This document shows positions 9,532-20,592 of a stretch of DNA of 64,000 nt, in pieces. A program made the translations under genes and the position numbers. The notes under the pieces are model-generated. The model ran no database searches and was not told where the DNA came from. It saw only the letters and a list, made by a program, of their open reading frames with translations. The first letter of the stretch is position 1. Each line of letters begins with the position of its first letter. The stretch comes from Acidobacteriota bacterium (GTDB lineage Bacteria; Acidobacteriota; Terriglobia; Acidiferrales; UBA7541): assembly GCA_003224085.1 (NCBI GenBank), contig QHYK01000038.1, forward strand, positions 124,001 to 188,000. The letters run 5' to 3'.

Positions 9532-11208
9532 TTAAGTCTGCAGGACCCCGGTTTTGAATTCGGGGACGTCGGGATTCAAAGCCGCCGCCACAAGCGCCCA
9601 CCTGAGTGCCTCGCGCGTATGGGCCGGATCGATGATGGCATCGACCCACAAGCGCGCAGCGGCGTAACGCGGATCGGTTTGATGCTCATAGGTTGCGCGA
9701 ACCGCCTCGTATAATTCTTTCTTCTGCTTTTCGTCGACCTTTTTGCCTTCGCGCTCGAGTTGCTTCAGTTTAATTTCCACCAGCGTTGCCGCGGCAGAAT
9801 CGCCGCTCATCACGGCATACCTTGCAGTGGGCCACGCAAAAATAAATCGCGGGTCGTACGCCTTGCCGCACATTGCGTAATGACCCGCGCCGAAGCTGCC
9901 CCCGCAAACGACGGAAATCTTAGGGACCACGCTGTTAGCGACGGCATTGACCATTTTTGCGCCGGCGCGGATAATGCCGCTCCACTCCGCGTCTTTGCCC
10001 ACCATGAAACCGTTCACGTCGTGCAGGAACACCAACGGGATCCGGTTCTGGTTGCAATCCAAAATAAAGCGGGCTGCCTTTTCTGCAGACTCGGTGTAAA
10101 TTACGCCTCCAAATTCGATGCGCTTCTGATCCGAGCCGCGGGCCAGCGTCTGTACATGTTTTTTCTGATTCGCAACGATGCCCACAGCCCATCCCTCGAT
10201 CCGCGCATAGCCGCAGAGCAACGTTTTCCCGTATTCCGAGCGATATTCCTCGAGTTCGCCCGCATCCACGATGCGTGCGATGATTTCGCGCATGTCATAT
10301 TGTTTGGCCGGGTCGCTGGAAAAGATTCCGTAGATTTCGTCCGCGGGAAAAAGAGGCTCCCGCGGCTTGGCATGGCTGAAGGGCGAGGGTCTGGGTGCGC
10401 CCATCTTGTCTACCAACGCGCGAATGCGGTGGAGACACGCCTCATCATCCGGTTCGCGAAAATCCACCGTGCCGCTGATTTGCGCGTGCACCTTCGCGCC
10501 GCCCAATTCTTCTGCGGAAGACTTCTGTCCAATGGCCGCCTGCACGAGCGCGGGCCCGGCCAGGAATAGTCCCGAGCCTTCCGTCATGAGAATGTGATCG
10601 CACATCACGGGCAGATACGCGCCCCCTGCCACGCACATTCCCATGATGGCGGTAATCTGCGGAATGCCCATGGCGCTCATGACCGCGTTATTGCGAAAAA
10701 CCCGGCCGAAGTCGTCGGTGTCCGGAAAAACGTCTTCCTGGAGAGGGAGAAAAACGCCCGCCGAATCCACCAAATAGATCGTCGGAATGTGATTCTCGAT
10801 GGCGATATTCTGCGCCCGAATCACTTTTTTTGCCGTCATGGGGAAGAACGCGCCGGCTTTCACTGTTGCGTCGTTAGCAATAAGCATGAAGGTGCGGCCG
10901 CAAACCGTGGCGAGGCCCGTGATCGTGCCAGCGCAAGGTGCGCCACCCCATTCTTCGTACATTTCGAACGCGGCATAAATCCCAAGCTCAAAGAATTGTG
11001 ATCCGGAATCGATGAGCTTGGTGATGCGCTCGCGCGCCGTCAGCCGGCCCTTTTGATGCTGCGACTCCATCGCTTTCGCGCCGCCGCCTTGGCGAATTTG
11101 TTCCTCTTCGTTCTTAATTTCCGTGAGGAGATCGATCATGCGGCGTGTGTTCTTTTCGAATTCGGGAGATTTGCGGTTTGTGGCAGTTTTCAGGACGGAA
11201 GCGGACAC
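9532..11208 (-). CDS. Acyl-CoA carboxylase carboxyltransferase (beta) subunit, methylcrotonyl-CoA carboxylase-like
   Basis: MESQHQKGRLTARERI, GMCVAGGAYLPVMCD, GGSFGAGHYAMCGKAYDPRFIFAWPTA. Confidence 0.9.
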   Translation of the reverse strand: MSASVLKTATNRKSPEFEKNTRRMIDLLTEIKNEEEQIRQGGGAKAMESQHQKGRLTARERITKLIDSGSQFFELGIYAAFEMYEEWGGAPCAGTITGLATVCGRTFMLIANDATVKAGAFFPMTAKKVIRAQNIAIENHIPTIYLVDSAGVFLPLQEDVFPDTDDFGRVFRNNAVMSAMGIPQITAIMGMCVAGGAYLPVMCDHILMTEGSGLFLAGPALVQAAIGQKSSAEELGGAKVHAQISGTVDFREPDDEACLHRIRALVDKMGAPRPSPFSHAKPREPLFPADEIYGIFSSDPAKQYDMREIIARIVDAGELEEYRSEYGKTLLCGYARIEGWAVGIVANQKKHVQTLARGSDQKRIEFGGVIYTESAEKAARFILDCNQNRIPLVFLHDVNGFMVGKDAEWSGIIRAGAKMVNAVANSVVPKISVVCGGSFGAGHYAMCGKAYDPRFIFAWPTARYAVMSGDSAAATLVEIKLKQLEREGKKVDEKQKKELYEAVRATYEHQTDPRYAAARLWVDAIIDPAHTREALRWALVAAALNPDVPEFKTGVLQT

Positions 11209-11247
11209 GCTAGGCCCTCACGAAATCGTCATAATCAATCATGCTCA

Positions 11248-11278
11248 TTTGGAGCGCGGCAGCCCAGCTGCCGCTTTT
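11248..11278. repeat. REP-like palindromic element, copy 1
   Basis: tttggagcGCGGCAGCccaGCTGCCGCtttt. Confidence 0.6.
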
Positions 11279-11455
11279 CTCGGTGGAAAGAAACCATTGG
11301 CCAGCCACAGTCCACAGTATACGAGGTTTATGCGAGTTGCGCGAACCTCTGGCAAATAAGTTGAGCAGCGGCACGCCGTTGTGCTTGACGGCTGGTATTT
11401 GCGGGCAGTTTAATGGCTGCCCTAAACCGGAGATCACTTGGCGGGGAGAACGAAA

Positions 11456-11767
11456 ATGGTCAAAGTCACAGTCGTGTATCCCCACACCGCGGGAAGCCGA
11501 TTTGACATGGCTTATTACTGCAAGACGCACATCCCGCTGGTTCGGCGGCTGCTCGGAGCAGCGCTAAAAGGCGTTGCGGTCGAGCAGGGCATCTCCGGCG
11601 GGACGCCCGGCTCTCCCGCTCCTTATCTGGCCATTGGACAGCTGCAATTCGATTCGGTCGAAGTGTTTCAGGCGAGTTTCGGACCGCACGCACAGGAAAT
11701 CATGGCGGACATTCCGAATTACACCAACATCCAGCCAGTTATCCAAATCAGTGAAGTGAAGATGTAG
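11456..11767 (+). CDS. EthD family reductase-like protein
   Basis: MVKVTVVYPHTAGSRFDMAYYCKTHIPLV...YTNIQPVIQISEVKM. Confidence 0.8.
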   Translation: MVKVTVVYPHTAGSRFDMAYYCKTHIPLVRRLLGAALKGVAVEQGISGGTPGSPAPYLAIGQLQFDSVEVFQASFGPHAQEIMADIPNYTNIQPVIQISEVKM

Positions 11768-11941
11768 GCGGAAGCTCGATACGGAAAGTCGTCTTACCGT
11801 TTGGGTCGTCAAGAGTATCGTCTGAACCAAAACGCTTGCGCTTCATTGCCCGCCAGGTAAGCTATTTGCGGGTTCTTCAGGCAGCCTGCGAGCGTGTCCG
11901 GCGGTTAGAATCAATCTGTACCGATCTGAAAGGAAACTTGG

Positions 11942-14836
11942 ATGAAGGTGCATTACAAGAGTGTCGTGATGCTCAGAGCAGGAATATTTTTGATTTTTGC
12001 GGTCGCTTCGTCTGGCCAGCAAGGGACTGCTCCGCAGGCGTCGCCCCAAGGCGCGAAGAAAGCTCCCGCTGCGACACAAACCCAGAAGTCTTCGCCCAGA
12101 CGAGCGCCGCTCGAGGTGCCGCAACTCAAATTCGAAAAATACAAACTGCAAAACGGTCTAGTCGTAATCCTTTCCGAAGATCACCGCTTGCCCATGGTGG
12201 CGGTGAGTCTTTGGTACCATGTGGGCCCCGCCTATGAAACGCCAGCGCGAACCGGCTTTGCCCATCTCTTCGAGCACATGATGTTCGAAGGCTCGCGCCA
12301 CGTCCGGGGGAACGCGCACTTCCATCTGCTGGAGGCTGCCGGAGCCACCGACATCAACGGGACTACGGATTTCGATCGCACGAATTATTTCGAGACACTT
12401 CCTGCGAATCAATTGGAACTTGCGCTATGGCTCGAATCCGACCGCATGGGTTACCTCCCAGACAAGCTGGACCAAGCCAATCTTTCCAATCAGCAGGACG
12501 TTGTTCGCAACGAGCGGCGCCAAAACATGGAGAACGCGCCCTACGGAATCGTCGAAGAAGGAATCTTCCACTTGCTCTATCCCAAGGGCCATCCCTACTA
12601 CGCCGACGTCATGGGTTCGCACGAGGACATTCAATCGGCGAAGCTCGAAGACATAAGGAATTTTTTCAAGCTGTACTACGCGCCGAACAATGCCAGCCTG
12701 GCGATAGTCGGAGACTTCGAGCCTGAACACGCCAAGCAGTTGGTCGAGAAATATTTTGGCCCGCTGAAGCGCGGTGAAGAGGTGCCAAAAATTACCGCAA
12801 AGACTCCGCCGATCACCACGGAAAAGCGTGCCGTGATTCAAGACAACGTGCAACTGCCACGGGTATATGAAGCGTGGCTGACTTCCCCGATTTTCAAACC
12901 GGGCGACGCGGAAGCCGATCTCACCGCTACGGTTCTGGGCGGCGGGAAGTCCAGCCGCCTATACAAGAAGCTTGTCTATGAAAAACAGATAGCGTTGGAG
13001 GTGGTGGCAGGTCAGCAATCCCTTATGCTGGGGTCGGAGTTTCTGGTGCAGGCAACGGCTCGTCCTGGTGTGAAGCCCGAGGACCTGGAGAAAGCCGTCA
13101 ATGCGGAGCTGGACGCGTTCCGCGCCAGCGGTCCAACGGAAGAAGAATTGACCCGCGCATGCAACGTGTTGGAATCGCGAATTATCTCGGGATTGGAGAC
13201 GCTTGGCGGATTTGGAGGCGTCGCGGATCGCTTGAACAGCTATAACCATTATCTTGGAACGCCGGATTTTCTCGCAGCCGACATTGCGCGCTATGAAAAC
13301 GCATCCGTCGAATCGTTAAAAGCATTTGCGCAGACGCAACTCGGCAACAATCAGCGCGTTGTGGTCTACGGCGTGCCCGGCAAACCGGATCTGGGCCCTG
13401 AGGTGCCGACTCCAAAGGCCGAAGTAAAGGACACCGCAAAAATGGACGGCGAGCCCGTCAATGCGGACGCAGAATGGCGCAAGGATCCTCCCAAGCCGGG
13501 CCCGTCGAGTCCGCTGCATCTGCCGGTTCCGCAGGAGTTCAAGCTTTCCAACGGGTTGACCGTGCTTTACAACGAACGTCCCGGCCTGCCCCTTGTGGCG
13601 GCGGCCTTGGTGCTGCGTTCGGGAAGCGGCGCGAATCCGGCCGACAAGCCTGGCCTCGCGAGCTTTACGTCACGAATGCTCCAGCAAGGAACAACGACGC
13701 GCAGCGCATTGCAAATCGCCGATCACGCGGCCGACTTGGGAGCTGAACTTTGGTCTCGATCCTCCATTGATAGTTCCATGATTGGCACGCGCGCGCTGAC
13801 ACGAAGTTTCCCCGATGCCTTGGACCTGTTGGCGGATATTGCGCTGCACCCGAGTTTCCCAAAGCAGGAGATCGAGCGCGTTCGGAGAGAAAGGGAAGCA
13901 GCTCTTGTACAGGAAAAGGATGATCCATTTTCCGTTGCTACGCGCGTGTTGCGCACCGCGCTCTACGGTCCGCACAGTTCTTACGGATATCCGGACATGG
14001 GGACGGCCGATTCGCTCAAAACCATTTCGCGGGAAGACTTGGTGAAATTCTGGCAAGAGCATTATTTCCCCAATGACGCGGCGTTGATCGTCGCGGGAAA
14101 CATCAAACTAACTACACTGAAGCCTTTGTTGGAGAAAGCGTTCGGCGCGTGGAAGGAAGGAAGGCTGGCGGCCTCAGCCATGGGAGGGCCCGAAAGCACG
14201 GATGCGCGCCTCATCTTCGTTGACCGCCCGGGCGCGCCGCAAACGGCCCTCGAGTGTTTTGAACTTGGCGCCTCCCGCTCAACTCCCGACTATGTTCCGC
14301 TGGAAGTGATGAACACAGAACTGGGAGGATTGTTCTCCAGCCGCATCAACATGAATCTGCGCGAGGCTCATGGATACACCTACGGAGCAGGGTCAACGTT
14401 TGCGTATCATCGTAGACCGGGACCGTTTGTCGCCTATTCCGCCGTGCGCACAGACGTTACCGCGCCCGCGACGACCGAAATGCTCAACGAACTTCGCAGG
14501 ATGCGTGACACGCAAATGACTGCCGAGGAGATAAAGCTCTCGAAAGACTCCATCACGCGCTCCATGCCTGGGCGCTTCGAACGCGGAACCGACGCCGCGG
14601 GAAACTTTGCCGAACTGTTCATCTACGACTTGCCGCTGGATTACTTTTCGAAACTCCCGGACGCGGTCGACTCCGTGACTCCGGAGCAGGCTCAGGCGAT
14701 GGCCCAAAAGTATCTTCACCCCGAAAAAATTGTCGTGCTGACCGTCGGTGACCGCGCGAAAATCGAAGACGAAATGAAAAAACTCAACCTCGGCAAAGTG
14801 GAAATCCGCGATACCGAAGGGAAAATCGTTCGCTAG
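11942..14836 (+). CDS. Exported M16 family metallopeptidase with two peptidase domains
   Basis: HLFEHMMFEGS (HxxEH zinc motif); second M16 copy lacks the motif. Confidence 0.9.
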   Translation: MKVHYKSVVMLRAGIFLIFAVASSGQQGTAPQASPQGAKKAPAATQTQKSSPRRAPLEVPQLKFEKYKLQNGLVVILSEDHRLPMVAVSLWYHVGPAYETPARTGFAHLFEHMMFEGSRHVRGNAHFHLLEAAGATDINGTTDFDRTNYFETLPANQLELALWLESDRMGYLPDKLDQANLSNQQDVVRNERRQNMENAPYGIVEEGIFHLLYPKGHPYYADVMGSHEDIQSAKLEDIRNFFKLYYAPNNASLAIVGDFEPEHAKQLVEKYFGPLKRGEEVPKITAKTPPITTEKRAVIQDNVQLPRVYEAWLTSPIFKPGDAEADLTATVLGGGKSSRLYKKLVYEKQIALEVVAGQQSLMLGSEFLVQATARPGVKPEDLEKAVNAELDAFRASGPTEEELTRACNVLESRIISGLETLGGFGGVADRLNSYNHYLGTPDFLAADIARYENASVESLKAFAQTQLGNNQRVVVYGVPGKPDLGPEVPTPKAEVKDTAKMDGEPVNADAEWRKDPPKPGPSSPLHLPVPQEFKLSNGLTVLYNERPGLPLVAAALVLRSGSGANPADKPGLASFTSRMLQQGTTTRSALQIADHAADLGAELWSRSSIDSSMIGTRALTRSFPDALDLLADIALHPSFPKQEIERVRREREAALVQEKDDPFSVATRVLRTALYGPHSSYGYPDMGTADSLKTISREDLVKFWQEHYFPNDAALIVAGNIKLTTLKPLLEKAFGAWKEGRLAASAMGGPESTDARLIFVDRPGAPQTALECFELGASRSTPDYVPLEVMNTELGGLFSSRINMNLREAHGYTYGAGSTFAYHRRPGPFVAYSAVRTDVTAPATTEMLNELRRMRDTQMTAEEIKLSKDSITRSMPGRFERGTDAAGNFAELFIYDLPLDYFSKLPDAVDSVTPEQAQAMAQKYLHPEKIVVLTVGDRAKIEDEMKKLNLGKVEIRDTEGKIVR

Positions 14837-15333
14837 CGCAGTTCTGCAGGAGCTGGAGCCTGTCCCTAGCGCTTGATGCGTGCTCGAATCGCTTGTCATG
14901 CCTCTTGTGCCCATCTGGGCAAGCCGCATTGTGGCGGAATCCTGGGGAGTGCCGTTTACCCTGAGCGAAGCGCGGCTCTACTACCACTTTTTTTTATGGC
15001 TCGCACCGCTCCTGTGCCTACCGAAATTCCCCTGCTATGAGTCGGGGTCCTCAAAGACTCCTCAAAGACCTGGGACCATTGACCGGAGAAGGCGCTCCGG
15101 TTAGCATTCGAACTGGGCCTAACTTGCGCGAGTGCGCAGGTTGGCTCAATCTCGCCAAGGAGGCGCCTGTGCGAACGCTCACCAAAGTTTGCGCGGGCGG
15201 GTGTGCCTCCGCAGCTCCTCTAAGCTAGCCGCGTCACTCCCTCCCGCGTTTACCATTTCCTTCATTCCATGAAGTTTTGTTTTGGACGCTAGCGGCGGCC
15301 GTGTGTTTCGTCACGGCCGCGGGAGATCTTCTC

Positions 15334-16407
15334 GTGTCGATTCTTCGTTGGGGATGGAACGCGTATTGCGAAGCAATTTGGAAAGATGCAGAGCGCGCAA
15401 ACACCGTGCCTGCACGCGTCGTGGCGCAAGGCCGCGGAATTTGGCGCGTTGAGGGTGATTTCGAAGAACGCTCGGCGGAGGTGTCGGGAAAACTGCGCCT
15501 AGCCGCCGACGAAGGCGGGGATTGGCCTGCCGTTGGTGATTGGGTGGCAGTAGAGCTGCGAGACGGAGGCAGCGCTGCCGTGATTCAAGAAGTTCTGCCG
15601 CGCCGCAGCTGTTTCCTACGTAAGATGGCGGGCAAGAAGCTTGTGGAACAGGTGATCGCAGCCAACGTAGACACGGCGGTGCTGGTGTCTGCGCTCGATG
15701 GCGATTTCAATCCACGGCGCGTCGAGAGGTACCTGGCGCAGTGTTGGCAATCCGGCGCGAAGCCCGTAATTGTCTTGAACAAGGCGGACGCCTGCGAAAA
15801 TTTGCGTGAAAAGGAGGAGCAAACGGAGAACGTTGCGATGGGCGTGCCCGTTTGCCTTATCAGCGCGAAAACCGGGCAGGGATTCAGCGAACTGGAAGCC
15901 CACTTTGCGCCAGGGCAAACGCTTGTGCTGCTCGGTTCCTCTGGGGTGGGGAAGTCGACCATCCTGAATCGCTTGATGGGCCATGCGATTCAAGAAGTCG
16001 AGGAAGTGCGCGAATCGGACAGCCGCGGACGTCACACCACCACGGCAAGGCAGATTTTCGTTTTGCCTGGCGGCCCGCTGCTGATGGATACGCCCGGGCT
16101 GCGCGAATTGCAGCTCTGGGATGCCGACGAAGGCATCTCGCACGCTTTTGCGGACATCGATGCATTTGCGGCGCAGTGCCGATTCACCAATTGCGGTCAT
16201 GAAACCGAGCCCGGATGCGCCGTTTGGAAAGCTATCCGTTCGGGGGCCCTAGATGAGGATCGGCTCGCAAACTGGCGCAAACTCCAACGGGAGCAGGAAT
16301 TTCTTCGCCGAAAAATCGACCCCGAAGCCAGGCGCAATGAAAAGCAGCGCCTGAAACAGCTCCTGCGCAGCGTGCGCAAAATGTATCGCGACAGGGAAAA
16401 AGGCTAA
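15334..16407 (+). CDS. rsgA: Ribosome small subunit-dependent GTPase A
   Basis: Circularly permuted order: G4 LNKAD precedes G1 GSSGVGKST and G3 DTPGLRE; Zn motif [17 protein letters not shown] at 15334 is a likely start (ORF opens at 15277). Confidence 0.88.
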   Translation: MSILRWGWNAYCEAIWKDAERANTVPARVVAQGRGIWRVEGDFEERSAEVSGKLRLAADEGGDWPAVGDWVAVELRDGGSAAVIQEVLPRRSCFLRKMAGKKLVEQVIAANVDTAVLVSALDGDFNPRRVERYLAQCWQSGAKPVIVLNKADACENLREKEEQTENVAMGVPVCLISAKTGQGFSELEAHFAPGQTLVLLGSSGVGKSTILNRLMGHAIQEVEEVRESDSRGRHTTTARQIFVLPGGPLLMDTPGLRELQLWDADEGISHAFADIDAFAAQCRFTNCGHETEPGCAVWKAIRSGALDEDRLANWRKLQREQEFLRRKIDPEARRNEKQRLKQLLRSVRKMYRDREKG

Positions 16408-16805
16408 GCGTGCGAAACTCGCTTGTGGATAAAATCCACTATTTCCTGCGTGGATGTGCCCGGAAGGAAAATCTCCGCGATGCCTGCTTTCTTTAGAGCC
16501 GGGATGTCCGCTTCCGGGATGATGCCGCCGACTAGCACGATGACATCGGTCATGCCCTTTTCGCGCAGCAAGTGCATCAGTTGCGGGCAAATCGTGTTGT
16601 GCGCGCCGGAGAGAATAGAGAGGCCAATCACGTCGACGTCTTCCTGGAGCGCGGCGGAGGCAATCATCTCCGGCGTCTGCCGCAGCCCCGTGTAAATCAC
16701 TTCCATGCCTGCATCGCGAAGCGCACGCGCAATGACCTTGGCACCGCGGTCGTGCCCATCCAGCCCCGGCTTCGCAATCAACACTCTGATTTTCTTCTCC
16801 GGCAT
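16404..16805 (-). CDS. Cobalamin-binding small subunit of methylmalonyl-CoA mutase type
   Basis: [36 protein letters not shown]: DxHxxG B12 motif; start MPEKK. Confidence 0.92.
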   Translation of the reverse strand: MPEKKIRVLIAKPGLDGHDRGAKVIARALRDAGMEVIYTGLRQTPEMIASAALQEDVDVIGLSILSGAHNTICPQLMHLLREKGMTDVIVLVGGIIPEADIPALKKAGIAEIFLPGTSTQEIVDFIHKRVSHA

Positions 16806-16851
16806 GATCCTCTTAGATCTCTTTTCCTTGTTTAAGCCGTATTTCCTCGAT

Positions 16852-17175
16852 CTAGGTCTCTCTGCGAGCCTCGGCGTTGTCCTTTTCTTTGTCAGGCCAC
16901 ACATAACGTCGAATCCCGTCTTTGAAGAAAGGCATATTGAAATGAATCAGCAGTCCTAGGGGAATCTCGGACAACCTCAGGTAGGCAAGCATGACGGTTT
17001 CACGAAGCGGCGCGATTGCTTCGATGGACTTAATTTCGACGACTATCCGTTTGCCAACGAGAGAACCGGGACGGTACCCGCAGTCGAGCTTGAGGTCCCT
17101 GTAAACCAAGGGGACAGGTTTTTGCCGCTCGTATAGAGTACGGTGAATGGCGTGAGTCAGCTCAAGATCTCGCAT
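16852..17175 (-). pseudogene. GxxExxY family protein remnant with internal in-frame deletion
   Basis: [59 protein letters not shown] matches the family, but the GxxExxY signature segment between ELTHAI and RQKPVP is absent. Confidence 0.6.
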
Positions 17176-17281
17176 GGTCAATAGGCCAGAGAAACGATAA
17201 CGCAGAGGCGCAGGGTAGGCAAAGACTCGCAAAGAGACCTAAGCCCAACACGCTGAGGACACCGAGAAGAAAAGCGAGAAA

Positions 17282-19000
17282 TCAAGTGATGGCGACTTCT
17301 TCGTAGGTGCCGAAGACGTGGCGCATGGCGTCGCAAATTTCTCCCAGCGTCGCGTAGGACTTCACCGCATCATAAATGAACGGCATCAGATTCTCGTTGC
17401 CCCTGGCGGCCTTGCGCAATGCGGAGAGCCGGCGATCCACTTCCGCCTGAGAACGCTCGGCGCGAAGTTTGCGGAGCCGTTCGGCCTGGCGGTGCGCCAC
17501 CGTTTCGTCAATCTGCAAAATATCCAGCGGCTTTTCTTGGGAGACGAAGTCATTCACGCCAACAATGATTTTTTCCTTTTTGTCCACGGCCACCTGGTAA
17601 CGGTAAGAAGCTTCCGCGATTTCGCGCTGTGGATAGCCGCGCTCGATGGCCGCAACCATTCCGCCCATCGCGTCAATTTTCTCGATGTAGTCCCACGCGC
17701 CACGCTCGACTTCGTTGGTGAGCGTTTCCACGAAGTACGATCCGCCAAGGGGATCGACTGTGTTCGTCACGCCCGTTTCATGCGCGATGATTTGCTGCGT
17801 GCGCAAAGCGATCGTCGCCGCGAATTCCGTTGGCAAAGCCCAGGCCTCATCAAGGGAATTGGTGTGCAACGATTGCGTGCCACCCATGACCGCCGCCAAC
17901 GCCTGAATCGCGGTGCGCACGACATTGTTGTAGGGCTGCTGTGCGGTCAGCGAGCAGCCCGCGGTCTGCGTGTGGAAGCGCAGAACCCACGAACGCGGGT
18001 TCTTGGATTTGTAACGCGCGGCCATGGCCTTGTGCCAAATGCGGCGCGCCGCTCGATACTTAGCAATCTCTTCGAAGAAATCATTGTGCGCGTTGAAGAA
18101 AAACGAAAGTTGCGGCACGAATTGATCTACATCCAAGCCGCGGCGCATGCCCCATTCGACGTACTCGAGCCCATCGCGCAAGGTAAACGCCAATTCCTGA
18201 ATGGCCGTCGAGCCGGCCTCACGAATGTGATACCCGCTGATGGAAATCGTGTTGAACTTCGGGGTGTTCTTGACGCCAAATTCAAAAGTATCAATCACGA
18301 GCCGCATCGAAGGCTCGGGTGGATAGATGTATTCCTTCTGCGCGATGTACTCCTTCAGGATGTCGTTCTGCAGGGTGCCCGAGATTTTTTTCCAATCCGC
18401 ACCCTGCTTTTCCGCCACCGCCAGGTACATCGCCCAAATCGCCGCGGCCGGCGAGTTGATGGTCATGGAAGTCGTGACGTTGGCGAGCGGAATCTTGTCG
18501 AAAAGAACTTCCATGTCCGCTAGGGAACTGATGGCTACGCCGCATTTGCCGACCTCGCCTTCCGAAAGCGGGTGGTCGGAGTCATAGCCCATTAGGGTTG
18601 GCAAATCGAAGGCTGTCGAAAGACCGGTCTGACCTTGCGAGAGTAGATAACGGAACCGGGCGTTTGTGTCTTCCGCGGTGCCGAAGCCTGCAAACTGGCG
18701 CATGGTCCAGAGGCGCGTGCGGTACATCGTGGGATGGATTCCGCGGGTATAAGGTGAGGCGCCCGGCAGCCCTAGGTCTCGCTGAGCATCCCAATCCAAC
18801 AGGTCCGCTTCGGTATACAGGCGGCGGATGGGATGACCCGAAGTCGTTGTGAAGTCACAGGCTCTTTCGGGGCTTTTCTCCAAGGATGGCTGAAGCGTGC
18901 TCTTTTCCCATGCGAGTTCTTTGGCTGAAGGTTGGCGATGCGCAGCCGAAGTTTCTTCAGGACTCAGGGTCTGCGTCGTGCCTTTTGGCTTATCGCTCAT
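17282..19000 (-). CDS. Methylmalonyl-CoA mutase large subunit
   Basis: [77 protein letters not shown]. Confidence 0.93.
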   Translation of the reverse strand: MSDKPKGTTQTLSPEETSAAHRQPSAKELAWEKSTLQPSLEKSPERACDFTTTSGHPIRRLYTEADLLDWDAQRDLGLPGASPYTRGIHPTMYRTRLWTMRQFAGFGTAEDTNARFRYLLSQGQTGLSTAFDLPTLMGYDSDHPLSEGEVGKCGVAISSLADMEVLFDKIPLANVTTSMTINSPAAAIWAMYLAVAEKQGADWKKISGTLQNDILKEYIAQKEYIYPPEPSMRLVIDTFEFGVKNTPKFNTISISGYHIREAGSTAIQELAFTLRDGLEYVEWGMRRGLDVDQFVPQLSFFFNAHNDFFEEIAKYRAARRIWHKAMAARYKSKNPRSWVLRFHTQTAGCSLTAQQPYNNVVRTAIQALAAVMGGTQSLHTNSLDEAWALPTEFAATIALRTQQIIAHETGVTNTVDPLGGSYFVETLTNEVERGAWDYIEKIDAMGGMVAAIERGYPQREIAEASYRYQVAVDKKEKIIVGVNDFVSQEKPLDILQIDETVAHRQAERLRKLRAERSQAEVDRRLSALRKAARGNENLMPFIYDAVKSYATLGEICDAMRHVFGTYEEVAIT

Positions 19001-19139
19001 TCGCTGGTCTCCCCGTGGGCATAAGAACAAACTTGGAAGGACATTTTCACTATTAATGCTATGCGAATGCGTGGGAGCGAGCAAGGCTTTGAAAAAGCGC
19101 GGTAAGGCGATACAGCAGATAGCGCGAAGTCTTTCTCTT

Positions 19140-20027
19140 TCAAGGGATATTGAGGACGGTACCTAGGCCAGCGTAGACATAGTGGTCTCCAAACACTTTG
19201 CGGAGTGTCGCAAACATAGGCTCTCCCGTGCAGTGGCCCGGCGCCACCCTATCAAGTTTAAACTCGTCGTGCAACACTCTGGCGATACGCTCGACCTCGG
19301 GATCCGGCGTTTGGATCTGGTGCAGCCCGCCGAACAGAATTGTGATGTGAGAATCGATCGCTGTGGCTTCCTGCAGGATGTGCTCCACGCCGGGATGCGA
19401 GCAGCCGGCAATCAGGATGATTCCCTCCGGACTTTTCAGGGCCAGGGACAACTCTCTTAACTCCAGCGTTCCCGGAGTCGTTGACACGTCGGGGAGGATG
19501 AAGATTCCTGGCGCTACTTCGGTCTTTTGGCTGACGGGGATGAAGTTAGCGCCAGGCCAGGGCGTGCCTCCCTCCAGGTTTTCCGGCGGATGGCCTCCGT
19601 AGTAGCGCATCTCTGAAGGGAGCGACGGATCTTTGCGGTAGAAATCGTTTTTTGGTCCGTGGGCGAACAAGCCCCAGAGTTCGTCGGGGACATAAATCTT
19701 GGCCCTAGGGTTCACCGCCAACAAATAGGGGATGCCGCTAGTGTGATCGGCGTGGCGGTGCGAGATGACGGCAAAATCGATGTTCCGCAAGTCGACTCCC
19801 AGCGCCTTCACGTTGTGCTCGAAGATCTTGGCGTTGTTGCCCGTGTCGAACAGGATGCGCGTGCCCCTATACTCCACCAGAGCTGCGAATCCCCAATCCA
19901 TGGTCAAGGCGGGATTTTTGCCGAAGGAGTCGTACAGAATCGTGACGCGGTTGGCGGGCTGCGCGTGGGCTGTTCTTGCGAGTAAAAGGGCGGCAAGCAA
20001 AAAACTGACTCGCGCGCGATGGCTCAT
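19140..20027 (-). CDS. Exported MBL-fold metallo-hydrolase
   Basis: Signal peptide [41 protein letters not shown] metallo-beta-lactamase motif. Confidence 0.85.
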   Translation of the reverse strand: MSHRARVSFLLAALLLARTAHAQPANRVTILYDSFGKNPALTMDWGFAALVEYRGTRILFDTGNNAKIFEHNVKALGVDLRNIDFAVISHRHADHTSGIPYLLAVNPRAKIYVPDELWGLFAHGPKNDFYRKDPSLPSEMRYYGGHPPENLEGGTPWPGANFIPVSQKTEVAPGIFILPDVSTTPGTLELRELSLALKSPEGIILIAGCSHPGVEHILQEATAIDSHITILFGGLHQIQTPDPEVERIARVLHDEFKLDRVAPGHCTGEPMFATLRKVFGDHYVYAGLGTVLNIP

Positions 20028-20125
20028 GACTCCGTCCCGTTGCTTAGAAGCAAGCAATCCAATGCCCGAGATTATAGGCCCGTTGATTCGGGGGACACAG
20101 ATTTTGGAAACGCGTAATAATCTCT

Positions 20126-20592
20126 TCACTTGGCGCTGAACTCCGCAAGCGGCGGGTTCCTTATGACCCACGGACTGCGGGTCTTGACCGTGCCTTCGGG
20201 AGCCTTCGTGTTGTCCGGCCACCACAAATGAAAAATGATTCCATCCGTGTGAGAGGCGGTCTCCGCGATGCTCTTGGCCTGCTCCGATGAGCGATCCCAT
20301 ACCTGGACGCGCCCGTGGCAATTTCCGCGGCGTGGTCATGGTAATACCTGTTCCAGTTTTCAAGGGAAATGTTGGATCGCGAAGTCGTCTTGGCCACGAA
20401 ATACTCGACTTGTTTCAGCAGGGCATTGGGCTCGGTGGATTCGTAGATAAGGAATTCGAGTACATCGCTAGAAACTGCCTGCAATAGGAATAGGGATGGT
20501 ACGGCCCCATCACTTTGGCATCGATTTTGTGCGGCGCAAGGACGTGGATGTCGTGGCCCACGCTCTTGATTTCTCTTGATTTTCCGCATCAT
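20126..20592 (-). pseudogene. Frameshifted conserved protein, DUF1264/OBAP-like
   Basis: Coherent protein spread over three frames: SVGHDIHVLAPHKIDAKVMGPYHPYSYC / SSDVLEFLIYESTEPNALLKQVEYFVAK..NWNRYYHDHAAEIA / HGRVQVWDRSSEQAKSIAETASHTDGIIFHLWWPDNTKAPEG..stop. Confidence 0.6.

Noticed and set aside
17318-18523. 401-aa plus-strand ORF
   Set aside because: Antisense shadow of the methylmalonyl-CoA mutase large subunit.
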